A stretch of DNA of 44,508 nucleotides from positions 1 to 44,508 of the forward strand of contig JACWAM010000099.1 in assembly GCA_014874265.1 (NCBI GenBank), given 5' to 3'. Positions 24,604 through 33,663 of the stretch are shown here, piece after piece; position 1 is the stretch's first letter, and every line of letters begins with the position of its first letter. The translations under genes were made by a program, and so were the position numbers. This DNA is from Thermoleophilia bacterium. GTDB lineage: Bacteria > Actinomycetota > Thermoleophilia > BMS3ABIN01. Below the pieces are notes generated by a model. That model ran no database searches. It was given only the letters and a program-made list of their open reading frames with translations, and was not told where the DNA came from.

Positions 24604-27045
24604 ATGAGCGATTCGGGAACAAACAAGATTATTTTACCGATCGAGGGTATGTCCTGCGCCTCCTGCGTCGAGCGGAACGCCCGGGCGCTCAGGCTGCTTC
24701 CGGGCGTGACCAAGGCGGACGTCAACTTCGCCACCGAGAAGGCGACAGTCGAGTTCGATCCGGCCATCATTTCTCCGGCCGAGCTGGTCGCGGTCGTTCA
24801 GAAAGCAGGCTACAAGGTGATCACCGAGAAGGTGACGCTCACAGTAGGCGGTATGTCCTGCGCTTCCTGTGTCGATCGGGTGGAAAAGGCGCTGGCAAAG
24901 GCTCCCGGCGTTATTTCCGCTTCCGTGAATTTTGCCACTGAAAAAGCCACCGTTGAGTTCATTGCCGGCGCGGCCACGGTGGCCAACCTCGCCGCCGTGG
25001 TGGAAAAAGCGGGCTATAAGGTGCTCGGAACGGAAGTGGCCGGCGCCGTCGGACCCGGTGAGGCCGGAGATATCGAGGCCCGGTCCCGGTTGCGCGAGTA
25101 CCGGCGCCTGAAATTGAAAGTGGCTGCCGGCGCTGTTATATCGGTTCCGGTGTTTCTCGGGAGCATGTTCAGCCTGGGGCCACTTAGCAATATGTATGTT
25201 TTGTGGGCGCTGGCCACCCCGGTGGAATTCTGGGTGGGCCGGCAGTTCTTTTCCGGCGCCGTGGCGGCGGCCCGCCACCGGTCGACAAACATGAACACGC
25301 TGGTGGCGGTCGGGTCCCTGTCTGCCTATCTGTACAGCGTTTCCGGCGTTCTCTTCCATTCCTTCTACCAGCAGCGGGGGCTGGCGCTGCCCATGTACTT
25401 CGATACCGCCGCTATCATTATCACCCTGATCCTTTTCGGTCGCATGCTCGAGGCCCGGGCCAAGGGGCAGACCTCAGATGCGATCAAGAAGCTGATCGGC
25501 CTGAAACCGAAAACGGCCCGGGTTGTCCGGGACGGAACTGAAACGGACGTGCCCGTAGATACAGTTCTGGTTGACGATATGGTCGTGGTCCGACCGGGTG
25601 AAAAGGTGCCGGTAGACGGCATTATCGTTCAGGGCGAGTCAAGCCTTGACGAATCGATGATCAGTGGTGAAAGTATGCCGGTGGCAAAAGGCCCGGGAGA
25701 TGAAGTGATCGGCGCCACCATCAACAGGCTGGGCAGCTTTCGCTTTCGCGCCAGCCGGGTGGGCAAAGAGACAGCGCTGGCGCAAATCATCCAGTTGGTT
25801 CAAGACGCTCAGGGCTCGAAGCCCCCGATTGCCCGCCTTGCCGATGTAATCGCCGGTTACTTCGTGCCGGGCGTTTTTGCCGCGGCCGGAATCACGTTTG
25901 TTATCTGGATTATCTTTGGCCCGGAGCCGGCGTTTACCCGGGCGTTGCTCAGCTTTGTCGCCGTGCTTGTTATCGCTTGCCCCTGCGCTCTGGGGCTGGC
26001 GACGCCGACGGCGATCATGGTTGGCACCGGAAAGGGAGCGGAAGCAGGCGTGCTGATCCGGGGAGGGGATTCGCTGGAGACCGCCCATAAGCTGGATACG
26101 ATCGTGCTGGATAAAACGGGGACGATTACTCGCGGCGAGCCGGCTGTCACTGACATCTTTGCCGATGGGTGGGATGAAAACCAGATTCTCGAGCTGGCCG
26201 CCGCCGCCGAGCGCGGCTCGGAACATCCGCTGGGAGAAGCCATTGTTGCCGGCGCTTTAAGCCGGGGGATCGCCGCCGGTGAGGCGGAGCAATTTCAGGC
26301 GGTGGCGGGACAGGGCATCGAGGCCACCGTCGCCGGGCGCCGCGTGCTCATCGGCAATCCGGCGCTGCTTGAGGGGAAGGGCATCGAACTCGACGGGCTT
26401 CAGGAACGCGCCCATACGCTCGCCGGCGAGGGGAAAACGCCGATGCTGATGGCCATTGACGAACGGCCGGCGGCGGTAATCGGCCTGGCGGATACGATCA
26501 AGGATGGCTCCCGCGAGGCGGTGGCGGCCCTTAAGCGCCTGGGGCTGGAAGTGGTAATGCTGACTGGCGACAACCGGCAGACGGCGGACGCCATCGGCAT
26601 GGAAGCCGGGGTTGACCGGGTGCTGGCGGAGGTGCAGCCGGCCGGCAAAGCGCGCGAGGTGGAGCGGCTCCAGGCGGAAGGAAGGAAAGTGGCAATGGTC
26701 GGGGACGGAATCAACGACGCCCCGGCGCTGGCCCAGGCGGATATCGGCATCGCGATCGGCACGGGGACGGATGTGGCCATGGAGGCGGCCGACATTACCC
26801 TGATCTCGGGGGATCTCAAGGGGGTGGTGACATCAATTTCACTAAGCCGCCGGACCATCCAGATCATCCGGCAGAATCTGTTCTGGGCGTTCTTTTACAA
26901 TACGGCGCTGATTCCCATAGCAGCGGGGATCCTGTACCCTTTTTTTGGCGTAATGCTGAATCCGATTTTCGCCGCCGCCGCCATGGGGATGTCGTCGGTG
27001 ACCGTGGTGAGCAACTCGTTGCGGCTCAGGCGGTTTAACCACTGA
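24604..27045 (+). CDS. copA: Copper-translocating P1B ATPase with two HMA domains
   Basis: An 813-residue pump that exports Cu(I). Two N-terminal HMA domains carry MSCASC at residues 16-21 and 84-89. The eight-helix core has the transmembrane copper site [12 protein letters not shown] (Cys459, Cys461), the actuator loop GESMP, the phosphorylation site [11 protein letters not shown] (Asp503), the P1B His-Pro motif ([10 protein letters not shown]) and the hinge [13 protein letters not shown]. The helix after the hinge carries [15 protein letters not shown] and [18 protein letters not shown]-like residues of copper pumps. The HMA protein at 411-617 could deliver copper to it. No CsoR or CopY gene is nearby. 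Confidence 0.95.
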   Translation: MSDSGTNKIILPIEGMSCASCVERNARALRLLPGVTKADVNFATEKATVEFDPAIISPAELVAVVQKAGYKVITEKVTLTVGGMSCASCVDRVEKALAKAPGVISASVNFATEKATVEFIAGAATVANLAAVVEKAGYKVLGTEVAGAVGPGEAGDIEARSRLREYRRLKLKVAAGAVISVPVFLGSMFSLGPLSNMYVLWALATPVEFWVGRQFFSGAVAAARHRSTNMNTLVAVGSLSAYLYSVSGVLFHSFYQQRGLALPMYFDTAAIIITLILFGRMLEARAKGQTSDAIKKLIGLKPKTARVVRDGTETDVPVDTVLVDDMVVVRPGEKVPVDGIIVQGESSLDESMISGESMPVAKGPGDEVIGATINRLGSFRFRASRVGKETALAQIIQLVQDAQGSKPPIARLADVIAGYFVPGVFAAAGITFVIWIIFGPEPAFTRALLSFVAVLVIACPCALGLATPTAIMVGTGKGAEAGVLIRGGDSLETAHKLDTIVLDKTGTITRGEPAVTDIFADGWDENQILELAAAAERGSEHPLGEAIVAGALSRGIAAGEAEQFQAVAGQGIEATVAGRRVLIGNPALLEGKGIELDGLQERAHTLAGEGKTPMLMAIDERPAAVIGLADTIKDGSREAVAALKRLGLEVVMLTGDNRQTADAIGMEAGVDRVLAEVQPAGKAREVERLQAEGRKVAMVGDGINDAPALAQADIGIAIGTGTDVAMEAADITLISGDLKGVVTSISLSRRTIQIIRQNLFWAFFYNTALIPIAAGILYPFFGVMLNPIFAAAAMGMSSVTVVSNSLRLRRFNH

Positions 27046-27117
27046 GTTTCCGGTTTCGAAATAGAATATGAATTAATTTTTATCGATCATCTGATTAATT
27101 TTGTGCAAATTCCGATT

Positions 27118-27218
27118 GTCATTCCGAGCGCTTTGCTGCGCTCAGTATAAACTCGCGAGGAATTCGTTTTGTACGAAAAGCAGATCCTCCGCCCAGACTT
27201 CGCGCCCTCAGGATGACA
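27118..27218. repeat. Palindromic intergenic element (GTCATTCCGAG ... GGATGACA)
   Basis: A 100-base element begins GTCATTCCGAGCGC and ends CCTCAGGATGACA, giving complementary ends. Its inside holds smaller GC stems. It occupies most of the gap between copA and the phosphoesterase gene. A second copy with the same ends is at 34366-34432. Confidence 0.6.
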
Positions 27219-27264
27219 ATTTATTGATAGCATGGTTAGATGTTTGAATGATTTTGAGATTGTC

Positions 27265-27306
27265 GATAACTGGGAACTGGAAACTGTAAACATGAAACCT
27301 TGATTT
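27265..27306. repeat. Heptamer-type repeat (GGAAACT units)
   Basis: Units GATAACT, GGGAACT, GGAAACT, GTAAACA, TGAAACC, TTGATTT run up to the start of the phosphoesterase gene at 27310. No ribosome site is visible between the repeat and that start. Confidence 0.6.
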
Positions 27307-27309
27307 GAC

Positions 27310-28119
27310 ATGGCGCAGACCCGCGATCATTATACTATTGCACAGATTTCTGATATTCACTGCGGCGACCTCCGGTTTGACACTTCTCTGATCGAGGAGG
27401 CGCTGGCGGAAATCAATGACGCCAACCCCGACCTGGTGGTTGTCGCCGGAGACCTGACCGCCAATGGCTACCGGGAACAGTTCGAGGAAGCCAAGCGCTA
27501 CATCGATCTCATCCGCTGCCCGGAAAAAATAGTCGTGGCCGGCAATCACGACACGCGCAACGTTGGCTATCTTCATTTTGAGGAGATGTTTGGCGAGCGT
27601 TTCGTTCAGCGTGAGCTGGACTTTCTCATTTCCGTCGCCGGGAAGGAAGAGAAAGTCCAGGAACGCGTCAGGATCCTGGCGCTGGATTCAAACAAGCCCG
27701 ATATGAACGACGGCGAGATCGGCCGCCAGAACTATCCCCGCATCGAATCGGCTTTCGCCGACGGGGAGCATTACAAGATTTTCATCCTGCACCATCACCT
27801 GGTCAGCATTCCCGGCACCGGCCGGGAGCGAAATGTTGTCTGGGATTCGGGGGACGTGTTGGAAGAGCTGATGGATGCCGGCGTCGACCTGGTCCTGCAC
27901 GGCCACCGGCATGTCCCGTTCAACTGGCCGGTCGGGAATATGCTGATCGTCAGCAGCGGCACGGGGTGCACCTGGCGGACGCGCGGCTATAACCAGCCAT
28001 CTTATAACCTGATCGAGATCTACCCCGAGGTGATCAGAGTCACCACCAAAGTGCCGGGGGGAGAGACGCTTTCCCGCCGGCGCTTCCACCGCCAGCCGCG
28101 CCCGCCTCTGCCGGCTTAG
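27310..28119 (+). CDS. Calcineurin-like metallophosphoesterase (Icc/CpdA type)
   Basis: A 269-residue enzyme with the five metallophosphoesterase motifs: ISDIHCG (I), VVAGDLTANGYREQ (II), VAGNHDTRN (III), ILHHHLVS (IV) and LHGHRHVP (V). The layout matches class III phosphodiesterases, which hydrolyse cyclic nucleotides or related phosphodiesters with two metals. It is cytoplasmic, with no signal. The substrate is unknown. Confidence 0.88.
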   Translation: MAQTRDHYTIAQISDIHCGDLRFDTSLIEEALAEINDANPDLVVVAGDLTANGYREQFEEAKRYIDLIRCPEKIVVAGNHDTRNVGYLHFEEMFGERFVQRELDFLISVAGKEEKVQERVRILALDSNKPDMNDGEIGRQNYPRIESAFADGEHYKIFILHHHLVSIPGTGRERNVVWDSGDVLEELMDAGVDLVLHGHRHVPFNWPVGNMLIVSSGTGCTWRTRGYNQPSYNLIEIYPEVIRVTTKVPGGETLSRRRFHRQPRPPLPA

Positions 28120-28298
28120 GCACTTCCTGATTCCTCTTCTTCCTGCACGCCCCGCTCGATCTCGCCTTTCTTGCCTCGGCGGTTTTTCTTGCCGTATTTG
28201 GTCGTATCATGAAAACCGGCGCCCGAGCGCCGGCGTCCGGCAAATGGATTGCGTCTGACTTGCTTTTTATTTTTTGTCTTTTTGCTTTTTTCTGCCAT
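28116..28298 (-). CDS. Small highly basic protein, unknown
   Basis: A 60-residue frame opening MAEKSKKTKNKKQVRRNPF, then GRRRSGAGFHDTTKYGKKNRR and an acidic tail (EEEE). The basic front half suggests nucleic acid or ribosome binding. It overlaps the end of the phosphoesterase gene by four bases, tail to tail, and ends the minus-strand unit downstream of dtd. The start lacks a strong ribosome site. I do not recognise a named family; it could be a chance frame in Lys-rich sequence. Confidence 0.5.
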   Translation of the reverse strand: MAEKSKKTKNKKQVRRNPFAGRRRSGAGFHDTTKYGKKNRRGKKGEIERGVQEEEESGSA

Positions 28299-28319
28299 GT
28301 ATCTGCAAATTGCCGCATA

Positions 28320-28799
28320 TTACTTCGACGCCGCCTCTGGCTTCCGGTTCTCCGGATCGGGATCTTTTCGGAGCAATATTGTCACCGGGCCGTCACCTAC
28401 AAGTTCCACCTGCATCCGCGCGCCAAACACGCCGGTCCTGACCTCGAGGCCATCGCTTTTTAGCGCGGCGGCGACATCCAGATAAAGTTTTTCGGCCACG
28501 GGCGGCGACGCGGCGCCGGTGAAGCTGGGCCGGTTTCCCCGGCGCGTGTCCGCCAGCAGGGTAAACTGGCTGACGAGTAGCACCGAGCCACCGGCCTCCT
28601 TGACGGAAAGATTCATCCGCCCGCTGCCGTCGTCGAAGATACGCAGGCGCGAGATCCTGGCGGCGATATAATGGGCCTCGGCGCTGCCATCTTTGCTGGC
28701 AACGCCGAGCAGCACCAGCAGCCCGGGACCAATCGAAGCCACCTGACCGCCGTCCACCTGGACGCTTGCCTTCTTAACTCTTTGCAAAACGGCTTGCAT
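28320..28799 (-). CDS. dtd: D-aminoacyl-tRNA deacylase
   Basis: A 159-residue enzyme that removes wrongly attached D-amino acids from tRNA. It opens MQAVLQRVKKASVQVDG, and has the two active-site signatures SVLLVSQFTLLADTRRGNRPSF and the cross-subunit Gly-cisPro-type loop (here VRTGVFGARMQVELVGDGPVT). The C terminus has a short Lys/Glu extension. The family is usually about 145-150 residues. A 6-base inverted repeat (CTATTT ... AAATAG, 28808-28829) lies in the divergent promoter region. Confidence 0.95.
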   Translation of the reverse strand: MQAVLQRVKKASVQVDGGQVASIGPGLLVLLGVASKDGSAEAHYIAARISRLRIFDDGSGRMNLSVKEAGGSVLLVSQFTLLADTRRGNRPSFTGAASPPVAEKLYLDVAAALKSDGLEVRTGVFGARMQVELVGDGPVTILLRKDPDPENRKPEAASK

Positions 28800-28862
28800 T
28801 ACCCAAGTCTATTTCTATTGAAAAATAGTTGAAAGCCGGCCCGCAATGAAACAGAATCACAC

Positions 28863-29477
28863 ATGATCATGAAAATGAGTCAGATTCTTTGCTGGCCGGC
28901 AGTGCTGCTTCTGCTTGCGTTAGTTTCCGGATGCGGCCAGACAGAGCCTGGCGCATCGCTTAAATTGGGACGGCTTGGCAGCCTGCCGGCGGGAGCGGCC
29001 GGCAGGGCCTCATTTTCGCGGCTGGATCTGGAAAAATACGCGGCGCGATATGCCTCCACTCTGGCGGAATGCCGGCGGATCGGCCAGATCGAAATCCCCA
29101 GAATCGGGCTGCTGTTCTGGATTGCCCAGGGCACCTCGAAGCAATCGATGACGGTGGGGGCCGGTCATATCGACGGAACCCCCCTGCCGGGCGCCGGAGG
29201 CAATTTTGCCGTCGCCGGCGACCGGGTGCTTTACGGCGCTCCGTTTCTGAAGCTTGACCAGCTGCGCGCCGGCGACAAAGTCATCTTGCGGATGCCGTAT
29301 GCTGACCTGACCTACCAGGTGGATGACGTTACGAAAGTGTCGCCCGATGACGTCAGCGTGCTTAATCCCCGCGGTTATGACTCGATCACCTTAAGCACCT
29401 GCGATCCGGTCTGGCAGGTCGACCAGAGAATAATCGTCTCGGGAAAATTGATTAACATTGAGGTGAAACCGTGGTAG
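28863..29477 (+). CDS. Sortase-like lipoprotein with the catalytic His replaced by Asp
   Basis: A 204-residue protein with a lipoprotein signal (VLLLLALVSGC, lipid Cys24), so it should be anchored outside. Residues ~75-200 match a class D/E sortase barrel: IEIPRIGL, GAGHIDGTPLPG, GNFAVAGDRVLYGAPF, LSTC (Cys180) and QRIIVSGKL (Arg189). In sortases the third motif reads GHR with the catalytic His; here it is GDR (codon GAC, Asp120). His102 is present but belongs to another conserved motif. Sortase activity is therefore doubtful. Its end overlaps the start of the next gene. Confidence 0.8.
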   Translation: MIMKMSQILCWPAVLLLLALVSGCGQTEPGASLKLGRLGSLPAGAAGRASFSRLDLEKYAARYASTLAECRRIGQIEIPRIGLLFWIAQGTSKQSMTVGAGHIDGTPLPGAGGNFAVAGDRVLYGAPFLKLDQLRAGDKVILRMPYADLTYQVDDVTKVSPDDVSVLNPRGYDSITLSTCDPVWQVDQRIIVSGKLINIEVKPW

Positions 29478-30913
29478 ATTCTGCCGGCAGTCTGAAAGGA
29501 TCGCCATCGCTGCGCCGCGCCGGGCTTTACCTCCTTTTTGCGGCCCTGCTCCTGGGAACGCTGCTCCGCGGCGGCTACTTTCCGGTTCCCAAATGGACTT
29601 TTGCGCTGCTGCTTCTGCTTGCCGGAGCTGCGGAAGTGGCGGTGGTGGCCGCTTATAAGGAGCTGATCCTGCCGCGGGTGCCGTCGTTCTGGCTGCTCGC
29701 GGCCTTTTCGGCGTTTGCGGCCATAAGCGGCGCATGGAGCGCGGCGCCGGGCGAAACTCTCCGGGAATCGGTGCTGCTCTTCGGGCTGCTGGCGGCCGGA
29801 TATACTGTCTTAAGCCAGCTCAACTTCCGATGGACCGAGACGGTTGACCTAATTGCCGCGGGAGTGGTTTATACCACCGCCTTTGCATCAGCTTGGGGAA
29901 TCGCCTCTTTCATCATCAGAATGCAGCCTTACAGCGGTTACGTGGACGGTTTTCTCCGGGCAGGCTCGACTTTCGAGTACTCAAATGCCCTCAGCTGCTT
30001 CGGGCTGATGGGGCTGCCGGTCACGTTTGCCATGCTCAAGCGCTCCTTGCCGCGGGACCGGCCGCTTTTCGGGCTGGCCCTGGGACTGGAGACGGCTGCG
30101 GTATTGCTGAGCTACGCCAGATTTGGTTACGTGATTCTGTTCCTCTTGAGCCTGTATTTCATGGTAACCGCGGCAAAGCTGCGGGTGGCAGTTTTTGTGT
30201 CTCTGGCCGCGGGCATTGCGGCCGCCGCGGCCGCCGCGGCCGCGGAAGAAAGTTCGCTGCCCACATTCGGCTTTTTTGCCGTGGTGGCGATTTTCGGCTG
30301 CGCCTGGGTGCTTCAGCCGTTGCTGGCGGCGCGGTCGGAACGGGACGGCCGCTGGCGGGAGCGTCTGGCGGGAGGGGCGGCGGCGGTGGCGGTAGTGATC
30401 GGCGCGCCGCTACTAATTCTCAAGACCGGCCGGCTTCGACAGATCGTCACTTCCCGGTTCGGCCAGGGAATGAAGCTTAGCCATCTTTTGCCGCATCGGC
30501 TGGGCACCTACCGCGGCGCCCTCGACGCTTTTCGGATTCATCCCCTGGCCGGTTTTGGCCTGGGTTCCTTTGCCGGCGTTTACCAGCGCTACGCCATTGC
30601 CTCCTACACTGAGTTTGCCCATAACCTGGTGTTGCAGACCGCCGTTGACACGGGGATCATCGGCGCCACGCTGATGAGCGCCTGGCTCGCCCTGGCGGTG
30701 GCGCTCTCGATCTGGCGGCTGGCAGCGCGAACCGAGCCGCTGGCGCGGGCGTTCGCGATCTCATCTCTCGTCTTTATTGCCTACAACATGTTTGATTGGG
30801 AATGGTACGTGCCGGCTCTGGCCGGCTGGTTCGTGGTCGCGCTGATGGTGGTGGTGGCACCGGGTACCGGCAGCGAAATAAATCACCCTCCTAAAACTGG
30901 CGCGGCATTATAA
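29471..30913 (+). CDS. O-antigen ligase / Wzy-like membrane protein
   Basis: A 480-residue protein with 10-12 predicted membrane helices. The extracellular loop carries HRLGTYRGALDAFRIHPLAGFGLGSF, then YTEFAHNLVLQTAVDTGIIG, the usual Wzy_C features of O-antigen ligases and polymerases (WaaL, TuaE, Wzy). It would join or polymerise glycan repeats outside the membrane. The GTG start at 29471 overlaps the preceding stop, implying coupled translation with the sortase-like lipoprotein. An Ala-rich stretch lies near residue 240. Confidence 0.85.
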   Translation: MVDSAGSLKGSPSLRRAGLYLLFAALLLGTLLRGGYFPVPKWTFALLLLLAGAAEVAVVAAYKELILPRVPSFWLLAAFSAFAAISGAWSAAPGETLRESVLLFGLLAAGYTVLSQLNFRWTETVDLIAAGVVYTTAFASAWGIASFIIRMQPYSGYVDGFLRAGSTFEYSNALSCFGLMGLPVTFAMLKRSLPRDRPLFGLALGLETAAVLLSYARFGYVILFLLSLYFMVTAAKLRVAVFVSLAAGIAAAAAAAAAEESSLPTFGFFAVVAIFGCAWVLQPLLAARSERDGRWRERLAGGAAAVAVVIGAPLLILKTGRLRQIVTSRFGQGMKLSHLLPHRLGTYRGALDAFRIHPLAGFGLGSFAGVYQRYAIASYTEFAHNLVLQTAVDTGIIGATLMSAWLALAVALSIWRLAARTEPLARAFAISSLVFIAYNMFDWEWYVPALAGWFVVALMVVVAPGTGSEINHPPKTGAAL

Positions 30914-31210
30914 TCTCTGAACTGAAGCTAAAGCTGCCGAAGGAACGTTAAGAAGAATAAACGAAGGAATCCAGACCAAGGAAATTAAATCGGGTCTGAT
31001 CTGGCTCAGCAAAAAAATGCAGAGATATGGGGCTTGACCCGGGAGCTTGCCAAAACCTGTATGGAAAGACGGCGACGGCGGAAAAAAGCCGGATAGCTAT
31101 TTTTGAAATTATGGGAAAATACAATCTCGACCCGTCAGGCAATATCTCGCCTTGCCAAACACAGAATGAAAATTGATGAGACTGAGTTCGCCCGGTCCAC
31201 CGGGCTTTTT
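30909..31210 (+). ncRNA. Candidate ~290-nt non-coding RNA with its own -10 box and terminator
   Basis: No gene fits 30914-31226. A perfect TATAAT overlaps the stop of the preceding gene (30909-30914), and an intrinsic terminator closes the region. Between them are local stems, such as CAGACC (30972-30977) with GGTCTG (30993-30998) and CGGC with GCCG near 31075. No -35 box is evident, and the RNA matches no family I know. It may simply be a 3' UTR. Confidence 0.3.
31190..31210 (+). terminator. Intrinsic terminator
   Basis: GCCCGG pairs with CCGGGC around TCCA and is followed at once by TTTTT. It points rightward and closes the transcript of the O-antigen-ligase-like gene or of the candidate RNA upstream. 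Confidence 0.75.
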
Positions 31211-31226
31211 CTCTCGGGATGGGCGC

Positions 31227-32063
31227 TTAGCGGGTAAGCACGTCGGCGGCCAGAAAGGCGAAGTAGACGATGCCGATAAACCCGTTCATCGTCATGAACG
31301 TCCCCACGCGCGACAGGTTGTTTTTCGTCACCAGCGCGTTTTCAAAGACAAGAAGGGCGGCGGCCACGGCGACGCCGGCAAAGTACAGGAGACCGCGCCC
31401 CTGGACCCATCCCGCGGCGGCGATCAGCGCCACGGCGAGCACGTGAAAGACGCGCATCACCATCAGCGCCGGTCCCACTCCCAGCGAAACAGGCAGGGAG
31501 TGGATACCCTCCGCCCGGTCGAAATCAAGATCAAGACAGGCGTAAGCGATGTCGAAGCCGCCAATCCAGAAGGTAATCGCACCCATTAGCAGGAATGGTT
31601 TCCACGTTAACCCACCTGTGACGGCAACCCAGGCGCCTGCCGGCGCCAGCCCGTCGGTTGCCCCCAGAAAGACATGGCACAGGGACGTGAACCGCTTCGT
31701 ATAGGGATAGATAACAAACGCGGCGATCACGATCGGGGACAGGTACCAGGTCAGAGGTGGCAGTTGCGACAGCGCCGCGCCCAGCACTGCCAGCGACAGC
31801 AGGGTGAAACCGGCCGCGGCCCCCAGCGACAGCTCCCCGGCCGCCAGCTCCCGCCCGGCCGTGCGCGGGTTGCGGGCGTCGATGCGGCGGTCGATGATTC
31901 GGTTGAGCGACATTGCCAGGCTGCGCGCCGCCAACATCGCCACCGTAATCCACAGAATCGTCAGCGCCGGCGGGATGCTGTTCCGGGCCAGGAGGGCTCC
32001 CGCGTAGGCAAACGGCAGCGCAAAGACACTGTGCTCCACCTTGACGAATTTTGCCAAAAGCAC
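31227..32063 (-). CDS. mqnP: UbiA-family prenyltransferase (MqnP-like, menaquinone)
   Basis: A 278-residue membrane protein with about eight helices. It has VEHSVFALPFAYAGALLA near the start, the first Asp-rich motif NRIIDRRIDARNPRT (NxxxDxxxD), and the second in IAYACLDLDFDRAEGIHSLP. UbiA enzymes attach a polyprenyl chain to an aromatic acid. The UbiD-family gene directly upstream in the same operon points to the futalosine route of menaquinone synthesis. The frame continues to a GTG at 32165, but those 34 codons cross a palindromic repeat; the GTG at 32063 gives a family-like N terminus. Confidence 0.85.
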   Translation of the reverse strand: MLLAKFVKVEHSVFALPFAYAGALLARNSIPPALTILWITVAMLAARSLAMSLNRIIDRRIDARNPRTAGRELAAGELSLGAAAGFTLLSLAVLGAALSQLPPLTWYLSPIVIAAFVIYPYTKRFTSLCHVFLGATDGLAPAGAWVAVTGGLTWKPFLLMGAITFWIGGFDIAYACLDLDFDRAEGIHSLPVSLGVGPALMVMRVFHVLAVALIAAAGWVQGRGLLYFAGVAVAAALLVFENALVTKNNLSRVGTFMTMNGFIGIVYFAFLAADVLTR

Positions 32064-32103
32064 CGGCAGCCGGATTAAAGTTGGGGTTTCGCTTTTTGCA
32101 GAT

Positions 32104-32158
32104 ATGTCTATTCCAAATCGAGAATCTTCCCGGCTAAAACGGTCCGGGATGACATTTA
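32104..32158. repeat. Palindromic element of the GGATGACA family
   Basis: Contains GAATCTTCCCGG and ends GGTCCGGGATGACAT, resembling the ends of the elements at 27.1 and 34.4 kb. It lies at the UbiA/UbiD junction. Confidence 0.4.
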
Positions 32159-32213
32159 ACGGCACGCATTTGTCGTCCTAATGATGCAGCCTGAAGGATC
32201 TCGCGGCAATGTA

Positions 32214-33647
32214 TCAAAGCTCGATGCCGTACTCGAACCAGCGCCGGTCGACAAGCTCCTTGATCTCGGGACTCATGGCGATGTCATCGGGCCAGGGGCG
32301 CGTGTGTCCTTCTTCCGGCCATTTTTTGGTGGCGTCGACGCCCATCTTGGCGCCGTAGTTCGGAGTGGGGCTGGCGTGGTCCAGCACGTCCAGCGGCCCC
32401 TCGCTGATGAGGATGTCCCGGCCGGGATCGACATTGTTAAAAACGCGCCAGGCCACTTCGCTTTCGTCATGGACGTCAACGTGCTCATCCACAATGACGA
32501 CAAATTTTGTCAGCGACAGCATCCCCAGGCCCCAGACGGCGTTCATGACCTTGCGCCCCTGCATCGGATAGCTTTTTTTGATTGATATGATTGCACAATT
32601 GTGAAAGACGCCTTCCAGCGGCAGGTTCATGTCAGCCATCTCCGGCAGTGTCATCTTCAGCAGCGGCAGGAACAGCCGCTCGGTGGCCTTGCCCAGGAAG
32701 CAGTCCTCCATCGGCGGCCGCCCTACGATGGTGGCAGCGTAGACGGGATCGCGCCGGTGGGTGATGCAGGTCAGATGAAACACAGGGTAGTCGCCGGCCA
32801 GCGAATAATAGCCGGTGTGGTCCCCAAACGGCCCCTCACGGCGGAGTTCGTCCTTCTCGACGTATCCTTCCAGCACGATCTCGGCGGCGGCGGGAACTTC
32901 CATGTCCACGGTTTTGCACCGGACCATCTCCACCGGGCTCCCTTTGAGGAAACCGGCCAGCATCATCTCGTCGATTCCCTTGGGCAGGGGGGCGGTGGCG
33001 GCGTAGGTTGTGGCCGGATCGGTGCCGATCGCGACAGCTACTTCGATCCTTCCGGCGGCCAGCCGGAAGTTATCGGCGCCGTCCTTGTGGACATGCCAGT
33101 GCATGCCGGTGGTCGAGCGATCGAATTTCTGCAGCCGGTACATGCCGGCGTTGCGGCGGCCCTGCGGATCCTTGGTGAAGATCACCGGCAAGGTGATGAA
33201 CGGTCCGCCGTCGCCCGGCCAGGTTTTCAGGATGGGCAGCGCATCGAGATCCGGGTGCTCCATCACTACCTCCTGGCAGGATCCGGAGCCAACTATCTTG
33301 GGGGCCGATCCGGCCAGATCTTTCAGCTTTCCCAGCGCTTTTACCTTGGCCACCAGTCCCTGCGGCGGCTGCAGCTCCAGAACCCGGCCCAGCCGGGCCG
33401 CAATCCTGTCCAGGTCCTCTCCCCCGAGCGCCATGCTCATCCGCTTCATGCTGCCAAACTGGTTGATCAGGATCGGCATCGTCGAGCCTATGGGGTTGCG
33501 GAACAGGAGGGCGGGGCCGCCTGCCTTGCTGACCCGGTCGGTGATCTCAGAAACCTCCAGCTCCGGATCGACCGGGGCCGCCACCTCGATCAGCTCACCT
33601 TCCCGTTTAAGGAGGTTGATAAATTGTCTTAGATCGTTAACTGCCAT
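32214..33647 (-). CDS. mqnL: UbiD-family decarboxylase (MqnL-like, menaquinone)
   Basis: A 477-residue enzyme that would use prenylated FMN to remove a carboxyl group from the aromatic ring. It opens DLRQFINLLKREGELIEV, and has the family segments AGMYRLQKFDRSTTGMHWH, EGPFGDHTGYYSLAGDYPVF (Glu/Asp of the active site) and VVIDEHVDVHDESEVAWRVF-like sequence. Length matches UbiD. Its partner UbiX, which makes the cofactor, is not in the window. It sits between the prenyl-synthase-like gene (16-base gap) and the UbiA gene. Confidence 0.92.
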   Translation of the reverse strand: MAVNDLRQFINLLKREGELIEVAAPVDPELEVSEITDRVSKAGGPALLFRNPIGSTMPILINQFGSMKRMSMALGGEDLDRIAARLGRVLELQPPQGLVAKVKALGKLKDLAGSAPKIVGSGSCQEVVMEHPDLDALPILKTWPGDGGPFITLPVIFTKDPQGRRNAGMYRLQKFDRSTTGMHWHVHKDGADNFRLAAGRIEVAVAIGTDPATTYAATAPLPKGIDEMMLAGFLKGSPVEMVRCKTVDMEVPAAAEIVLEGYVEKDELRREGPFGDHTGYYSLAGDYPVFHLTCITHRRDPVYAATIVGRPPMEDCFLGKATERLFLPLLKMTLPEMADMNLPLEGVFHNCAIISIKKSYPMQGRKVMNAVWGLGMLSLTKFVVIVDEHVDVHDESEVAWRVFNNVDPGRDILISEGPLDVLDHASPTPNYGAKMGVDATKKWPEEGHTRPWPDDIAMSPEIKELVDRRWFEYGIEL

Positions 33648-33663
33648 TGTTCCGACAAATTTG

